DNA of 64,000 nt from CAWUKT01 sp963923035. GTDB taxonomy: Bacteria > Bacteroidota > Bacteroidia > J057 > JADKCL01. The translations under genes and the position numbers were made by a program. Of this stretch, positions 8,597 through 16,742 are shown one piece after another; the first letter of the stretch is position 1, and each line of letters starts with the position of its first letter. The notes beneath the pieces were generated by a model. It worked only from the letters and a program-made list of their open reading frames with translations. It was not told the DNA's origin and made no database searches. The stretch is from positions 130,128 to 194,127 of the forward strand of contig CAWUKT010000003.1 in the NCBI GenBank assembly GCA_963923035.1, read 5' to 3'.

Positions 8597-9465
8597 GCCC
8601 CGGCCTTTTCCCTTCGATCCCCTTCCAACATCGGGTTGTACATCATGATCGCGTGGTTCTCGACCACCGGCTCCTCCCCCAGCAATTCCCCATTCTCCCG
8701 ATCCAAAATCCGCCGCCCAATCCGATTGTGCCGCGTATACCCCCAATATTCCTGCCGGAAAAGGTGGTCACTCTCGAAGACCTCGTACCGAACTTCCAGC
8801 GGTTCTTCGCCCCGCCATTCCCCGTGCAAATGGGTATCGCTCAGCCGCAGCCGGAGTTGGAACGCCTGCTCAGTATCGTTCCGCAACTGAAGGTCAATGT
8901 AGTTGTAGGCGCACGTGGCCCCGGAACCGAATGGCTGGGTCCGGCTCGCATCGGGAAATACGTCAAAACTATGCCGCCACCGCTCCACGATGGTCAATGG
9001 AGTGTGCATCGCCATCCAAAAAATCATATTGCTGAGTTGGCAGAGGCCTCCGCCGACGGCGGTTTGGACCTTCCCCTGGTGCAGTTGCATCCCGGGAACG
9101 TAGCCTTTTCGGGCGGTCGGGCGGCCCAGCACATACCAATAGGAAAAGGTCTCTCCCGGCCGAACCACGATGCCATCCATCCGCTTCAAGGCCCGTCGGA
9201 GGTTCTCGACCTTGTTGTGTTGCATCCACATATCCACCTCCTTCAGCTTGCGAAGCAGAGGAGTCTGGTGGTGCACAATCAACTCAGGAAGAGGCTCTGA
9301 CAAGCGTTTTCGGGTCAAACGGGCCCCTCCAAACTGCCATTTCCACCGTCGGCGCAGGATATAATACTGCCTCCCAAACCACCGGCGGAGCCGGGAGCGG
9401 TGAATCGGACGGGGTACTTCAGCGTGGGGGGGTGTTTGCACCAACGAAGATAATGAACATTTCAC
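8593..9465 (-). CDS. VanW family protein
   Basis: A 290-residue protein with the VanW domain, named after an accessory gene of vancomycin resistance clusters. Its biochemical role is not settled, and most members are not resistance genes. Diagnostic features are a central PGETFSYWYVLGRPTARKGY, then the strongly conserved GGGLCQLSNMIFW, and GATCAYNYIDLQLRN. The N-terminus is very basic (about residues 19-52) and has no signal peptide. The best start is a GTG at 9463-9465; the first internal ATG is near residue 79 and would cut into conserved sequence. Confidence 0.88.
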   Translation of the reverse strand: MKCSLSSLVQTPPHAEVPRPIHRSRLRRWFGRQYYILRRRWKWQFGGARLTRKRLSEPLPELIVHHQTPLLRKLKEVDMWMQHNKVENLRRALKRMDGIVVRPGETFSYWYVLGRPTARKGYVPGMQLHQGKVQTAVGGGLCQLSNMIFWMAMHTPLTIVERWRHSFDVFPDASRTQPFGSGATCAYNYIDLQLRNDTEQAFQLRLRLSDTHLHGEWRGEEPLEVRYEVFESDHLFRQEYWGYTRHNRIGRRILDRENGELLGEEPVVENHAIMMYNPMLEGDRREKAGA

Positions 9466-9499
9466 CTTTCTTTCATGCTATTCATATCAAAACTTCGCT

Positions 9500-9507
9500 T
9501 ACATTTG
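9500..9507 (+). promoter_or_regulatory. Possible -7 box of the marC gene
   Basis: TACATTTG matches TANNTTTG and is followed by CGCC, as at several other genes here. It lies 39 bases before the ATG. I do not see a TTTG at the expected -33 position, so confidence is low. Confidence 0.35.
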
Positions 9508-9546
9508 CGCCTTCAATTTTTTTAACCACAGAAAAATTATACCAGT

Positions 9547-10116
9547 ATGTTCAACTTTTCGGATGTACTTACCGTTTCGCTGACCTTGTTCGCCGTGATT
9601 GATATCCTCGGATCAATCCCTGTCATTGTGGACCTCCGCAGTAAAATTGGCCATATCCACTCGGAGCGCGCCACGCTGATTTCGGGAGCGATCATGTTGG
9701 TATTCATGTTTGTGGGCAAGGAATTGCTGGCCTTGATCGGACTGGACGTCGCCTCATTTGCGATTGCAGGTTCGGTGGTCATCTTCATCCTGGCCATGGA
9801 AATGGTCCTGGACCGGGAATTTTTCCAGCCCCACAGCGATCCCCGCATGGGATCGGTGGTGCCCATCGCGTTCCCGCTCGTCGCGGGCGCTGGTACCTTG
9901 ACCACCCTCATGTCCCTTCGCGCCAACTACGCCGATGCCGACATCCTGTTGGCCATCGTTTTCAACCTGATCCCCGTTTACCTCGTCCTCAAATTCTCCG
10001 GCCGCATCGCCAAGATGCTCGGAACCGGCGGAATTGCCGTTTTCCGGCGGGTATTCGGTATCATATTGCTCGCCATCGCCATCAAAATCTTCTCCCTGAA
10101 CGTGGCCCTGCTCTAG
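9547..10116 (+). CDS. MarC/UPF0056 family membrane protein
   Basis: A 189-residue integral membrane protein with about six hydrophobic segments. The start SDVLTVSLTLFAVIDILGSIPVIVDL and the later GSVVPIAFPLVAGAGTLTTLM are the two family signatures; the D-x-x-G-x-x-P motif and the P-L-x-x-G-x-G-x-(L/I)-T motif are nearly invariant. MarC proteins were once linked to antibiotic resistance, but the function is not established. The gene is complete and stands alone, between the divergent VanW gene and the B3/B4 gene. Confidence 0.92.
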   Translation: MFNFSDVLTVSLTLFAVIDILGSIPVIVDLRSKIGHIHSERATLISGAIMLVFMFVGKELLALIGLDVASFAIAGSVVIFILAMEMVLDREFFQPHSDPRMGSVVPIAFPLVAGAGTLTTLMSLRANYADADILLAIVFNLIPVYLVLKFSGRIAKMLGTGGIAVFRRVFGIILLAIAIKIFSLNVALL

Positions 10117-10193
10117 CCGGTCCACAAAGAAGTCCTCATGGTAGTGATTGCGATCGGGATGCTTTATTTTTAAGGAAACATTCCGAAACGCGT

Positions 10194-10865
10194 ATGATGC
10201 AATCGATTTCCATTTCTCCGGAAATATTGGAAAAATGCCCGGCCCTGGCTTTGGGGTGCTGGGAAGGAAATGTCGTGGTCGAAACGGAACGGACGGACTT
10301 GTGGGAACGGATCGACCGGGACTTGGAAGCCCTGGCCAGTCGGATGGAAGTTGCTGACATCCACGGCCTGCCCGAAATCCACGCCACCCGCAATGCCTAC
10401 AAGGCCTGTGGAAAGGAACCCAGCCGCTACCGTCCGTCGGCCGAGGCCCTCTTGCGAAGGGTGCTGAAAGGAAAAGGGCTCTACCGCGTGAACAATGTGG
10501 TGGACGCCCTCAACCTCGTGTCGGTCACCAGCGGCTTTTCCATCGGCGGTTTCGATTTGGAACGGGTAGAGGGAGAGGTAGAATTGGGGATTGGACGGGA
10601 AAATGAACCCTATGCGGCCATAGGCAGAGGGGAATTGAACATTGCCCACCTTCCGCTGTTGCGAGACCAACAAGGAGCATTTGGCACCCCCACCTCCGAT
10701 TCAAATCGGACCATGGTGCGGCCGGAGACCAAGCGCTTTTGGATGGTCATTTACGCTTTCGATGGCTCCGAGCGGGTGCAGGCCGCCCTCGACCTCGCCT
10801 CCGACCTGCTCGGTAATTTTGCCCAGGCCACCCACATTTCAACCGCTATCACGACTTCGCCATGA
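10194..10865 (+). CDS. B3/B4 tRNA-binding domain protein
   Basis: A 223-residue free-standing version of the B3/B4 domain, the editing and tRNA-binding module of the phenylalanyl-tRNA synthetase beta chain. The signatures are ATRNAYKACGKEPSRYRPSAE (about residues 64-84), LYRVNNVVDALNLVS, and near the C-terminus GTPTSDSNRTMV. Free B3/B4 proteins are thought to act on mischarged tRNA or a related ligand; the exact substrate here is unknown. It could also start three bases later (MM start). Its last four bases overlap the start of the DUF4272 gene as ATGA, which implies translational coupling. Confidence 0.85.
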   Translation: MMQSISISPEILEKCPALALGCWEGNVVVETERTDLWERIDRDLEALASRMEVADIHGLPEIHATRNAYKACGKEPSRYRPSAEALLRRVLKGKGLYRVNNVVDALNLVSVTSGFSIGGFDLERVEGEVELGIGRENEPYAAIGRGELNIAHLPLLRDQQGAFGTPTSDSNRTMVRPETKRFWMVIYAFDGSERVQAALDLASDLLGNFAQATHISTAITTSP

Positions 10866-12016
10866 GTATTTGTACCCTGTTCTCCCACCGATCCAACCTT
10901 TCCCATCTCCCCGAAGAGTTGGAAAAACTGTATGGTCCTGGCTCCGTGGAACTCGAAGGAGAAGCTGACAACTGGACCCAACTGACCGTCACCAAGCGGA
11001 AGGTCCTCCGCAAAGTCGAACTGGTTCTCACCCGCAAGCAACGCGGAGGAGAATTGGATTCTATGCTGGCCAAGCTCAAGCATGTCGTGGGAGCCATTCC
11101 GGCTCAAAACGAAGAAGTGCGGAAAAATCTCATGCTCCAGATCGACCACCTGAATTCCGCGCTGGAAGTAGAGGCGAAGACGAAATTGGCGGGAGGAGAA
11201 GATGTGATTTTTGCGGTGGCCAAGCAGATGGAAGGGCTGATTTTTTACGAGGGAAATAAAATCCTGAACAAGAAAGGGGTCCTGGTCCTGGACTTCAAAG
11301 GCCGGGTCCACGTCCCGGAATTCGAGGTCCATACCGAAGGCGAAGAACCCATTGCGGTGGAAGACAATGGGGACGATGAGGCCCAGGAACGCAAGGCCCG
11401 CACGGAGATGTACCTGGAAGAGATGAAAATTCCGATGAACATTCATCTTCCGGTCATCCGCTCCTCCAAGAATGTCACGCTGAGGAGCCTGGAAGAGGTG
11501 ATCTGGAGGGCACTCTGCCTGAATTTGGTGGCCCTCAAGGGCGAGGGGCTTCCCATGGATACGGTCAAGCGCATTGTCGTGGACCACAAGCTCAAGCCCC
11601 ATTTCTCTCCTAATGAGGTGGATTTTGTGCGGGTGGCGGAAACGGAAGAAAGCGACCGCATTCAATTTGCGTGGCGCTACGAATCGCTGTTCACTTTGCT
11701 GTGGGCCCTGGGATTCACCGATGAGTTGGGCTATCCCGGCCACATTTGCGATGTCCAGGCCGTGGTCAAGCTGATCTACGACAGCGGCGGATTCACCGGG
11801 CTCGCCGAAAGCGCCAATTTACGCTCCAAGGAGGAAATTCTCGATGAATTGGACCGAATTTACCGCTTGCATTGGGCGGTCGTGGATGCGCGGCTTCGGG
11901 ACGAACCGGCTCCCGTCGGCCTGGAGGCCGGGGTCGTTTACGAACGCCACTACGCCTTGAACTGGTTGACGGGGTATCAAAATGCCGATTGGGACGAGGT
12001 GCCCACGGAGACCTGA
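10862..12016 (+). CDS. DUF4272 domain protein
   Basis: A 384-residue soluble protein. The C-terminal two thirds match the DUF4272 pattern: LRSLEEVIWRALCLNLVALKGEGL, then FAWRYESLFTLLWALGF, and finally LRSKEEILDELDRIYRLHWAVVDARL followed by VVYERHYALNWLTGY. The first 130 residues look like a separate alpha/beta region. The DUF4272 family is uncharacterised. Overlap by ATGA with the B3/B4 gene indicates co-expression, so a joint role in translation quality or tRNA biology is a reasonable but unproven guess. Confidence 0.75.
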   Translation: MSICTLFSHRSNLSHLPEELEKLYGPGSVELEGEADNWTQLTVTKRKVLRKVELVLTRKQRGGELDSMLAKLKHVVGAIPAQNEEVRKNLMLQIDHLNSALEVEAKTKLAGGEDVIFAVAKQMEGLIFYEGNKILNKKGVLVLDFKGRVHVPEFEVHTEGEEPIAVEDNGDDEAQERKARTEMYLEEMKIPMNIHLPVIRSSKNVTLRSLEEVIWRALCLNLVALKGEGLPMDTVKRIVVDHKLKPHFSPNEVDFVRVAETEESDRIQFAWRYESLFTLLWALGFTDELGYPGHICDVQAVVKLIYDSGGFTGLAESANLRSKEEILDELDRIYRLHWAVVDARLRDEPAPVGLEAGVVYERHYALNWLTGYQNADWDEVPTET

Positions 12017-12035
12017 GCATTTCCCCTGCCACCGG

Positions 12036-12066
12036 TTTTTCCCCTCCCCGAAAAGAACTAGCTTTG
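12036..12066 (+). promoter_or_regulatory. Probable promoter of the glycan cluster
   Basis: TTTT at 12036-12039 and TAGCTTTG at 12059-12066 are spaced by 19 bases, matching the Bacteroidota promoter apart from one base at -33. The -7 box ends only 7 bases before the ATG of the GT4 gene, so the transcript would have almost no leader. Confidence 0.45.
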
Positions 12067-12073
12067 CCCTCCC

Positions 12074-13231
12074 ATGGCCCAGGAAAAACGCCATATTTTC
12101 ATCTGCATCGATTGGTTTGAACCCGGCTACAAGGCTGGCGGTCCGATTCGATCAGTTGCCCATATCATTGAGGCGCTCCATCCTTATTACCAGTTCTCCA
12201 TTTTCACCACCGACCGCGACCTCGGTGACAAGGAAGGCTATCCCGACATCCCCGTCAACGAGTGGATCGAACGGGACCACTACCGCATTTGGTACGCGTC
12301 CCCCGATCGCCGCTCCTACCGCAATATCCGCGGCGTGCTGAACGAGGGCAGCTACGATGTCCTCTACCTCCAGAGCATGTTCTCCTACCGGTTCACTTTC
12401 CTCCCCATTTGGGCCCATCGCGCGATTTGGCCGGAAACGCCCATCGTCCTGGCTCCCCGGGGCATGCTGCACCAAGGGGCCCTCTCGATGAAAAGTCGCA
12501 AGAAAAATTGGTTCTTGAAGCTGTGGAAATGGCTCCAATTGCCCAAAGACATTGTTTTCCAAGCCACCGACGCCCAGGAAATCAAAGACATCCAGTCTGT
12601 TTTCGGAGAAGTGGAAATTGAGGAGGTCGCCAATTTGCCGCGGATGGAATTGCCGGAGCGGGCGCACATTGAGAAGGAGAAAGGGGAGCTCAAACTGGTG
12701 TTTTTTTCCCGACTCACCGAGAAAAAAGGCCTTCACATCGCCCTGGAGGCGCTGCGCGGTCAAGATGCCGCCATTCAGCTGGACCTCTACGGGGTGCAAG
12801 ATGAACCCGCCTATTGGGAGCGTTGCCAGCAAATCATCGCCGAATTGCCCCCACAAGTTACAGTGACCTACAAGGGAACCGTTCCGCCCCCGGAAGCGGC
12901 CGCCACCCTGATACAGTACCACGGCTTCATCATGCCGACCCGAGGCGAGAACTTTGGCCATGCCATTTTTGAGGCCCTGGCGGCGGGAATCCCCGTTTTG
13001 ATCACGGACCAAAGTCCGTGGCAAGACCTCAATGCTCAATTCGCCGGAGCAACCCTGCCCGTAGATGCAGTCGACGCATTTGCGAAAAAAATCCGCCAAT
13101 GGGCCGATTGGAACCAGGCGACCTTTGACAAATGGTCGGCCGGTGCCCGGAGCGTCGCCCAAAATTCAATCGACCAATTGACCCCGCTCCCCTCCTACCA
13201 ACGCTTGTTTGACCTCCCCAAAAAGTCCTAA
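12074..13231 (+). CDS. Glycosyltransferase family 4
   Basis: A 385-residue GT-B-fold retaining glycosyltransferase, probably adding a sugar to a surface polysaccharide at the cytoplasmic face of the membrane. The N-terminal half begins with IDWFEPGYKAGGPIRSV, a glycine-rich acceptor loop common in GT4 enzymes. The C-terminal domain shows FFSRLTEKKGLHIALEAL (about 210-227) and the E-x7-E motif region MPTRGENFGHAIFEALAAGIPVLITD (about 290-315). It is the first gene of a run that continues with the acetyltransferase 12 bp later and a GT2. Donor and acceptor cannot be read from sequence. Confidence 0.88.
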   Translation: MAQEKRHIFICIDWFEPGYKAGGPIRSVAHIIEALHPYYQFSIFTTDRDLGDKEGYPDIPVNEWIERDHYRIWYASPDRRSYRNIRGVLNEGSYDVLYLQSMFSYRFTFLPIWAHRAIWPETPIVLAPRGMLHQGALSMKSRKKNWFLKLWKWLQLPKDIVFQATDAQEIKDIQSVFGEVEIEEVANLPRMELPERAHIEKEKGELKLVFFSRLTEKKGLHIALEALRGQDAAIQLDLYGVQDEPAYWERCQQIIAELPPQVTVTYKGTVPPPEAAATLIQYHGFIMPTRGENFGHAIFEALAAGIPVLITDQSPWQDLNAQFAGATLPVDAVDAFAKKIRQWADWNQATFDKWSAGARSVAQNSIDQLTPLPSYQRLFDLPKKS

Positions 13232-13243
13232 ATTGCGGTCGAC

Positions 13244-13813
13244 ATGGATCAACCCCAAGGCAAGACCGACTTATCCCGCTTCAACAACGACTGGTTTGAT
13301 GAAGGGGCGAGTAAATTCAAATGGGCACTGTGGTTCATTGCCAATGCCCTGTTTGTATGGGCGCCGTTGAATCCCTTCAGTGGACTTCGCAAGGCGGTTT
13401 TGAGGGCATTCGGCGCAAAAATCGGGGAAGGTGTAATCATCAAGCCGCGGGTCCAGGTCAAATTTCCCTGGAACCTTGAAATCGGCGACCATTGCTGGAT
13501 TGGAGAAGCGGTTTGGATTGAAAACCAAGGCAAGGTCCGGATCGGGTCCCATTGCTGCCTGTCCCAGGGTGCCACCATCATGACGGGCAATCACAATTAC
13601 AAGAAGCCCACTTTTGACCTGATCGTCAAAGATGTGGTGCTGGAAGAGGGGGTCTGGATCGGGTCCAAGGCCATGGTCACCCAAGGGGTCACCTGCCACA
13701 GCCACGCCGTCCTCGGCGTGAATTCAGTCGCGTCATCGGACCTCGACGCCTATACCATTTACGCCGGCCATCCTTGCCGGGCCATCCGCAAACGGGACCT
13801 GCAACCCGACTGA
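13244..13813 (+). CDS. WcaF-type sugar O-acetyltransferase
   Basis: A 189-residue left-handed beta-helix acyltransferase, resembling WcaF of colanic acid synthesis. It would use acetyl-CoA to acetylate a sugar of a surface polysaccharide. The N-terminus (LSRFNNDWFDEGASKFKW and NALFVWAPLNPFSGLRKAVLRAFGAKIG) is typical of the WcaF group. Hexapeptide repeats follow (IGDHCWIGEAVWIEN, VRIGSHCCLSQGATI), with the loop TGNHNYKKPTFDL supplying the catalytic His. The C-terminal VWIGSKAMVTQGVTCHSHAVLG completes the helix. It lies between two glycosyltransferase genes on the same strand. Confidence 0.92.
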   Translation: MDQPQGKTDLSRFNNDWFDEGASKFKWALWFIANALFVWAPLNPFSGLRKAVLRAFGAKIGEGVIIKPRVQVKFPWNLEIGDHCWIGEAVWIENQGKVRIGSHCCLSQGATIMTGNHNYKKPTFDLIVKDVVLEEGVWIGSKAMVTQGVTCHSHAVLGVNSVASSDLDAYTIYAGHPCRAIRKRDLQPD

Positions 13814-13824
13814 TTGGAATCGCC

Positions 13825-14589
13825 ATGAAAATCTCTGTTGTCACCGTTGCCTACAATGCTGCTGCCACCATCGAGGATACCCTGCGATCGGTGACGGAGC
13901 AGGACTACCCCGACCTCGAGTACATCGTGGTCGATGGTGCCTCCAAGGACGACACCGTGGCCATCTGCAAACGGTATGAACATGGCATTGCCCAGTTGGT
14001 TTCCGAACCCGACCAGGGGATTTACGATGCCATGAACAAGGGCATTCGCATGGCCACCGGTGATTTCGTCGGCCTGCTTAATTCCGATGACTTCTACGCC
14101 CACGCCGGGGTGATTTCCGCCGTGGCCCGCCAATTGCAAGAGAGCGACGCCGATACCTTGTTCGGGGACCTGATCATGGTCCACCCTGAAGATACCACCA
14201 AGGTTTCCCGCTATTACCCGGGCAAAGGCTTTGAACTCAAACGCTTCGAAATGGGCGATATGCCGCCGCATCCGACCTTTTTTGTCCGCCGGGAACTCTA
14301 CGAGCAATGGGGATTTTTCAAACCTGAATACAAAATCGTAGCGGATTTCGAATTGATGCTGCGGTTCCTCTACCTCCAACGCGCCTCCTATACCTACCTC
14401 CCCGAGGTCATGGTCCACATGCGCACGGGCGGCAATTCTGGCAGTGGGGTGCGCAACACATTGCGGTTGAATGCCGAGATGAAAGCGGCCCTCAAAGCCA
14501 ATAATGTCCCGACCAATACTTTGAAAATCTATTCCAAATACTTTCGCAAGGTGGGCCAATTGATCCGCCGTCCGGAAAAAGAAGATTAA
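13825..14589 (+). CDS. Glycosyltransferase family 2 (WcaA-like)
   Basis: A 254-residue GT-A-fold glycosyltransferase. It starts MKISVVTVAYNAAATIEDTL, with nucleotide-sugar contacts at VVDGASKDDT and the DxD-like metal site at LLNSDDFY (about residues 88-95). The conserved YDAMNKGI precedes it, and HPTFFVRRELYEQWGFF and the acidic DFELMLR lie in the acceptor half. I chose the ATG at 13825, which gives the standard family N-terminus. An earlier in-frame start at 13774 would overlap the acetyltransferase gene by 40 bp. It is the third gene of the glycan run. Confidence 0.9.
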   Translation: MKISVVTVAYNAAATIEDTLRSVTEQDYPDLEYIVVDGASKDDTVAICKRYEHGIAQLVSEPDQGIYDAMNKGIRMATGDFVGLLNSDDFYAHAGVISAVARQLQESDADTLFGDLIMVHPEDTTKVSRYYPGKGFELKRFEMGDMPPHPTFFVRRELYEQWGFFKPEYKIVADFELMLRFLYLQRASYTYLPEVMVHMRTGGNSGSGVRNTLRLNAEMKAALKANNVPTNTLKIYSKYFRKVGQLIRRPEKED

Positions 14590-14638
14590 TTCGTTTCCCC
14601 CATTCCGCTTTTCACCTCTTTGTCCTACTTTCGAAACT

Positions 14639-14896
14639 ATGCCCGGTGTTGATTTTTTTGAACCAGCCCAGATGAAGGTCCTTTTCTTCGGCGATGAAGA
14701 CAAAGGGAAGGGAAAGAAGTCGGGGAAGAAAAAGGGCAGCAAGAAGGACAAGAAAAAGAAGAAGAAAAAACACAAGGATAAGAAAGGCAAAGAGAAAAAG
14801 GTCAAGGTTAAAAAGGTCAAGGTGAAGAAGAAATGCTGCGAGAAGTACAAAAAGAAGGGAAAAACCAATTGTCGGAGCTGTCCGCTTATCCATTGA
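14639..14896 (+). CDS. Small Lys-rich protein with Cys-rich C-terminus
   Basis: An 85-residue protein. Residues 1-20 look ordered (VDFFEPAQMKVLFFGDEDKG). Residues 21-63 are almost entirely Lys and Gly. The last 22 residues carry four cysteines in a CC-x10-C-x2-C arrangement (KKCCEKYKKKGKTNCRSCP). I do not recognise a family. The Cys cluster could bind a metal and the basic stretch a nucleic acid or an anionic polymer. The ATG is 49 bp after the GT2 gene, and the 3' end overlaps the convergent GT2 gene by 11 bp. Strong coding bias supports it as a gene, but low complexity lowers confidence. Confidence 0.6.
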   Translation: MPGVDFFEPAQMKVLFFGDEDKGKGKKSGKKKGSKKDKKKKKKKHKDKKGKEKKVKVKKVKVKKKCCEKYKKKGKTNCRSCPLIH

Positions 14897-15791
14897 CCAC
14901 CGAGCGGTAGCCTTCGTGGACGTGGCTGATCACCAAATAATTGATGAGCTGTTTTTGGAGCGCGAAAGGCGAAATGCGCAGCATTGCCCATACCCACCCG
15001 CGCCAGCGGGGATGGGCCAGGCCACAAAAGAGCCGGTCCTTGAGCCTTCCGGAATCAATCCGGTTCACCCAATACACTTCCTTTAGTTCCGGCCATTTGC
15101 GGACGATGTACGGCAGCCCCGTCGCACCGTATTCCTTCAATTGCGGGAGCGCCTCCCGCAAGGTTTTCGGCTGGACCGTCATCACCTTCGCCGCCGCATT
15201 GAACACATAACGCGGCTGGTACTCCCGAAAAATCCGGTAGCCCAACTCCATGTCTTCGCCCCCGTAGCGGTTGATGTGCTCATCGAATCCGCCTAAGTCC
15301 CGCCACCACTCGGTCGGCAGCGCGGTATTCGGCGTGATGAAATAATGAAAGGGAACCTCAGAACCGGGCGGATATTTGGCGACGCCCCGCTCGGAAGTAT
15401 AGCGCACCCAGAGGTTGCTCGCCGAATTGCGGTAGTGGACCGGCCCGATGGAAACGGTGCCGCCGGCATTGAGTTCGGCGTGGTGGAATTGGAAGATCTC
15501 CGGCGGGACTTCCATGTCGGAGTCCAGAAAGAGGGTGTATTTCCCCCGGATGTGCGGCAGAGACAGGTTTCGGGTAGCCGAACGACCGCGGTTGGCGCGG
15601 TCGGGATGGTGGAGGACCTTCAGCTGCAAATCCAAGGCAGCTTCGGACAGCCATTCGAAGGTGCCGTCGGTGGAGCCATCCACACAGACCAGGACTTCAA
15701 AGTCAGGGTCCACGACCTGTTCCAAAGCGCCCAGACAGCGCTGGAGCTCAGAAAGGTTGTTGTACGTGGGAATGACTACGCTGAACAGCAT
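14886..15791 (-). CDS. Glycosyltransferase family 2
   Basis: A 301-residue GT2 enzyme of the GT-A fold. Motifs are FSVVIPTYNNLSELQRCLGAL at the start, VCVDGSTDGTFEWL, the metal-binding FLDSDMEVP (about residues 90-98), and the acceptor-side GGFDEHINRYGGEDMELGYRI (ED motif). The middle region resembles the chondroitin polymerase/GalNAc-transferase C-terminal type (galactosyl-T2 C-terminal region). It is transcribed toward the other glycan genes, so it belongs to the cluster by location but not to the same operon. A TATCTTTG box lies 4 bases before its ATG. Confidence 0.9.
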   Translation of the reverse strand: MLFSVVIPTYNNLSELQRCLGALEQVVDPDFEVLVCVDGSTDGTFEWLSEAALDLQLKVLHHPDRANRGRSATRNLSLPHIRGKYTLFLDSDMEVPPEIFQFHHAELNAGGTVSIGPVHYRNSASNLWVRYTSERGVAKYPPGSEVPFHYFITPNTALPTEWWRDLGGFDEHINRYGGEDMELGYRIFREYQPRYVFNAAAKVMTVQPKTLREALPQLKEYGATGLPYIVRKWPELKEVYWVNRIDSGRLKDRLFCGLAHPRWRGWVWAMLRISPFALQKQLINYLVISHVHEGYRSVVNG

Positions 15792-15795
15792 CGCG

Positions 15796-15803
15796 CAAAG
15801 ATA
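15796..15803 (-). promoter_or_regulatory. TANNTTTG box just before the GT2 start
   Basis: On the minus strand this reads TATCTTTG followed by CGCG and then the ATG at 15791. It is an exact -7 consensus, but no TTTG is seen at -33. If used, the transcript would be leaderless or nearly so. Confidence 0.4.
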
Positions 15804-15866
15804 CGGAGCGCGCCATTTGAAAAAAATGCCTTTTGATTGCTCCCAGTTCTGTCCCCCAACACGCAG

Positions 15867-15903
15867 AAAAAAAGGAGGAAAAATGCGATTCCTCCTCCTT
15901 TTT
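15867..15903 (-). terminator. Rho-independent terminator
   Basis: The arms AAAAAGGAGG and CCTCCTTTTT form a stem with a T-run on the minus strand. It lies 9 bases after the stop of the gene at 15912-16211 and ends that transcript. Confidence 0.7.
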
Positions 15904-15911
15904 CAATCGGT

Positions 15912-16211
15912 TCAGATGCCCAGTTCTTTTTTCCGCTCCCGAATCAATTTGTCCACCACCACTTTCTTTCCCGCCAATTCATCCGTCACTTCCAGCAGCA
16001 GGTATTTCTTCCGCTTGTGAAAAAAGAAGATTTTTTGCCCCTCCTGTAAATCCACTCCGCTGTTGGACATGGGCGACAAGTTCGGATTCATCACGCCGGG
16101 GATTTTCAGGTAAATGGATTGGAGGGAGCTGTTGCGGAGGGTGAACGGAACGGCGTGGAGCCCGATTCCAAATGCGAACAGCAATACGAAAGTCAAGAAT
16201 GTTTTCTTCAT
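15912..16211 (-). CDS. Small secreted protein of unknown function
   Basis: A 99-residue protein with a signal peptide (MKKTFLTFVLLFAFGIGLHA, cleavage likely near residue 20). The mature part is about 80 residues with FTLRNSSLQSIYLKIPGVMNPNLSPMSNSGVDL and a basic C-terminus (KLIRERKKELGI). The beta-rich start suggests a small sandwich. I do not recognise a characterised family, although short exported proteins of this look are common in Bacteroidota. The start at 16209-16211 was preferred over an upstream in-frame ATG at 16262 because it begins directly at the signal peptide. Confidence 0.65.
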   Translation of the reverse strand: MKKTFLTFVLLFAFGIGLHAVPFTLRNSSLQSIYLKIPGVMNPNLSPMSNSGVDLQEGQKIFFFHKRKKYLLLEVTDELAGKKVVVDKLIRERKKELGI

Positions 16212-16286
16212 GGGATATTGTTTGCAGAAGGAACGGGGAAAGGGCAAAAATGTGCGGTCCAAGAGGGCTCAAAAGGAGTCAAATCA

Positions 16287-16649
16287 TCATTTGGGCGATT
16301 TTGGAAGGGGGCGGGCAGGAAAAAAGGTCAATACGAGGGCCAACAACAAGATCCAAACTCCGACGCCCGGGCCTGCATTGGGAAGACGAATGGACGTTTT
16401 GAGGAGTGAAAAAATAAAGAATAAAACCAAGGCATTGCAGAGGATGACCGCATAACGCCGCCACTTGGCCGGCAAAAAGATGGCCCCAATTCTCGCCAGA
16501 AACAATCCGATGATCACCATTCCCTCTCCCTTCACCACCGGATCAAATCCATTGACCACGACCTCTTCCCCCACATACCAGGGCAACAAGGTCCCGACAA
16601 TGGCCAGGAGTCCCGCACCGATCACCAGAAAGAAAGAGGCGCTTTTCAC
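16287..16649 (-). CDS. Small membrane protein, four segments
   Basis: A 120-residue protein with hydrophobic segments at about residues 5-25, 43-61, 66-85 and 94-112. Between the first two lies a periplasmic-type loop (YVGEEVVVNGFDPVVKGEG). I recognise no family; the N-x-x-D loop after the first segment resembles small Trp-rich membrane proteins that carry a G-W-x2-G-x-D-G motif. The start is GTG at 16647-16649; the nearby ATG is out of frame. It may share a transcript with the secreted protein gene 75 bp downstream. Confidence 0.5.
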   Translation of the reverse strand: MKSASFFLVIGAGLLAIVGTLLPWYVGEEVVVNGFDPVVKGEGMVIIGLFLARIGAIFLPAKWRRYAVILCNALVLFFIFSLLKTSIRLPNAGPGVGVWILLLALVLTFFPARPLPKSPK

Positions 16650-16686
16650 CTTTTAAACATACAAAAAAGGCTTCGACTAAAAAATG

Positions 16687-16711
16687 GAGCCGCCCCTGAG
16701 AGGGGCGGCTC
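16687..16711. terminator. Bidirectional terminator
   Basis: A perfect stem, GAGCCGCCCC with GGGGCGGCTC around a four-base loop, is flanked by A/T runs on both sides. It serves the 799-residue T9SS protein gene on the minus strand. Confidence 0.85.
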
Positions 16712-16742
16712 AAAAAATAACAAATATTTATCTACTACTAGT

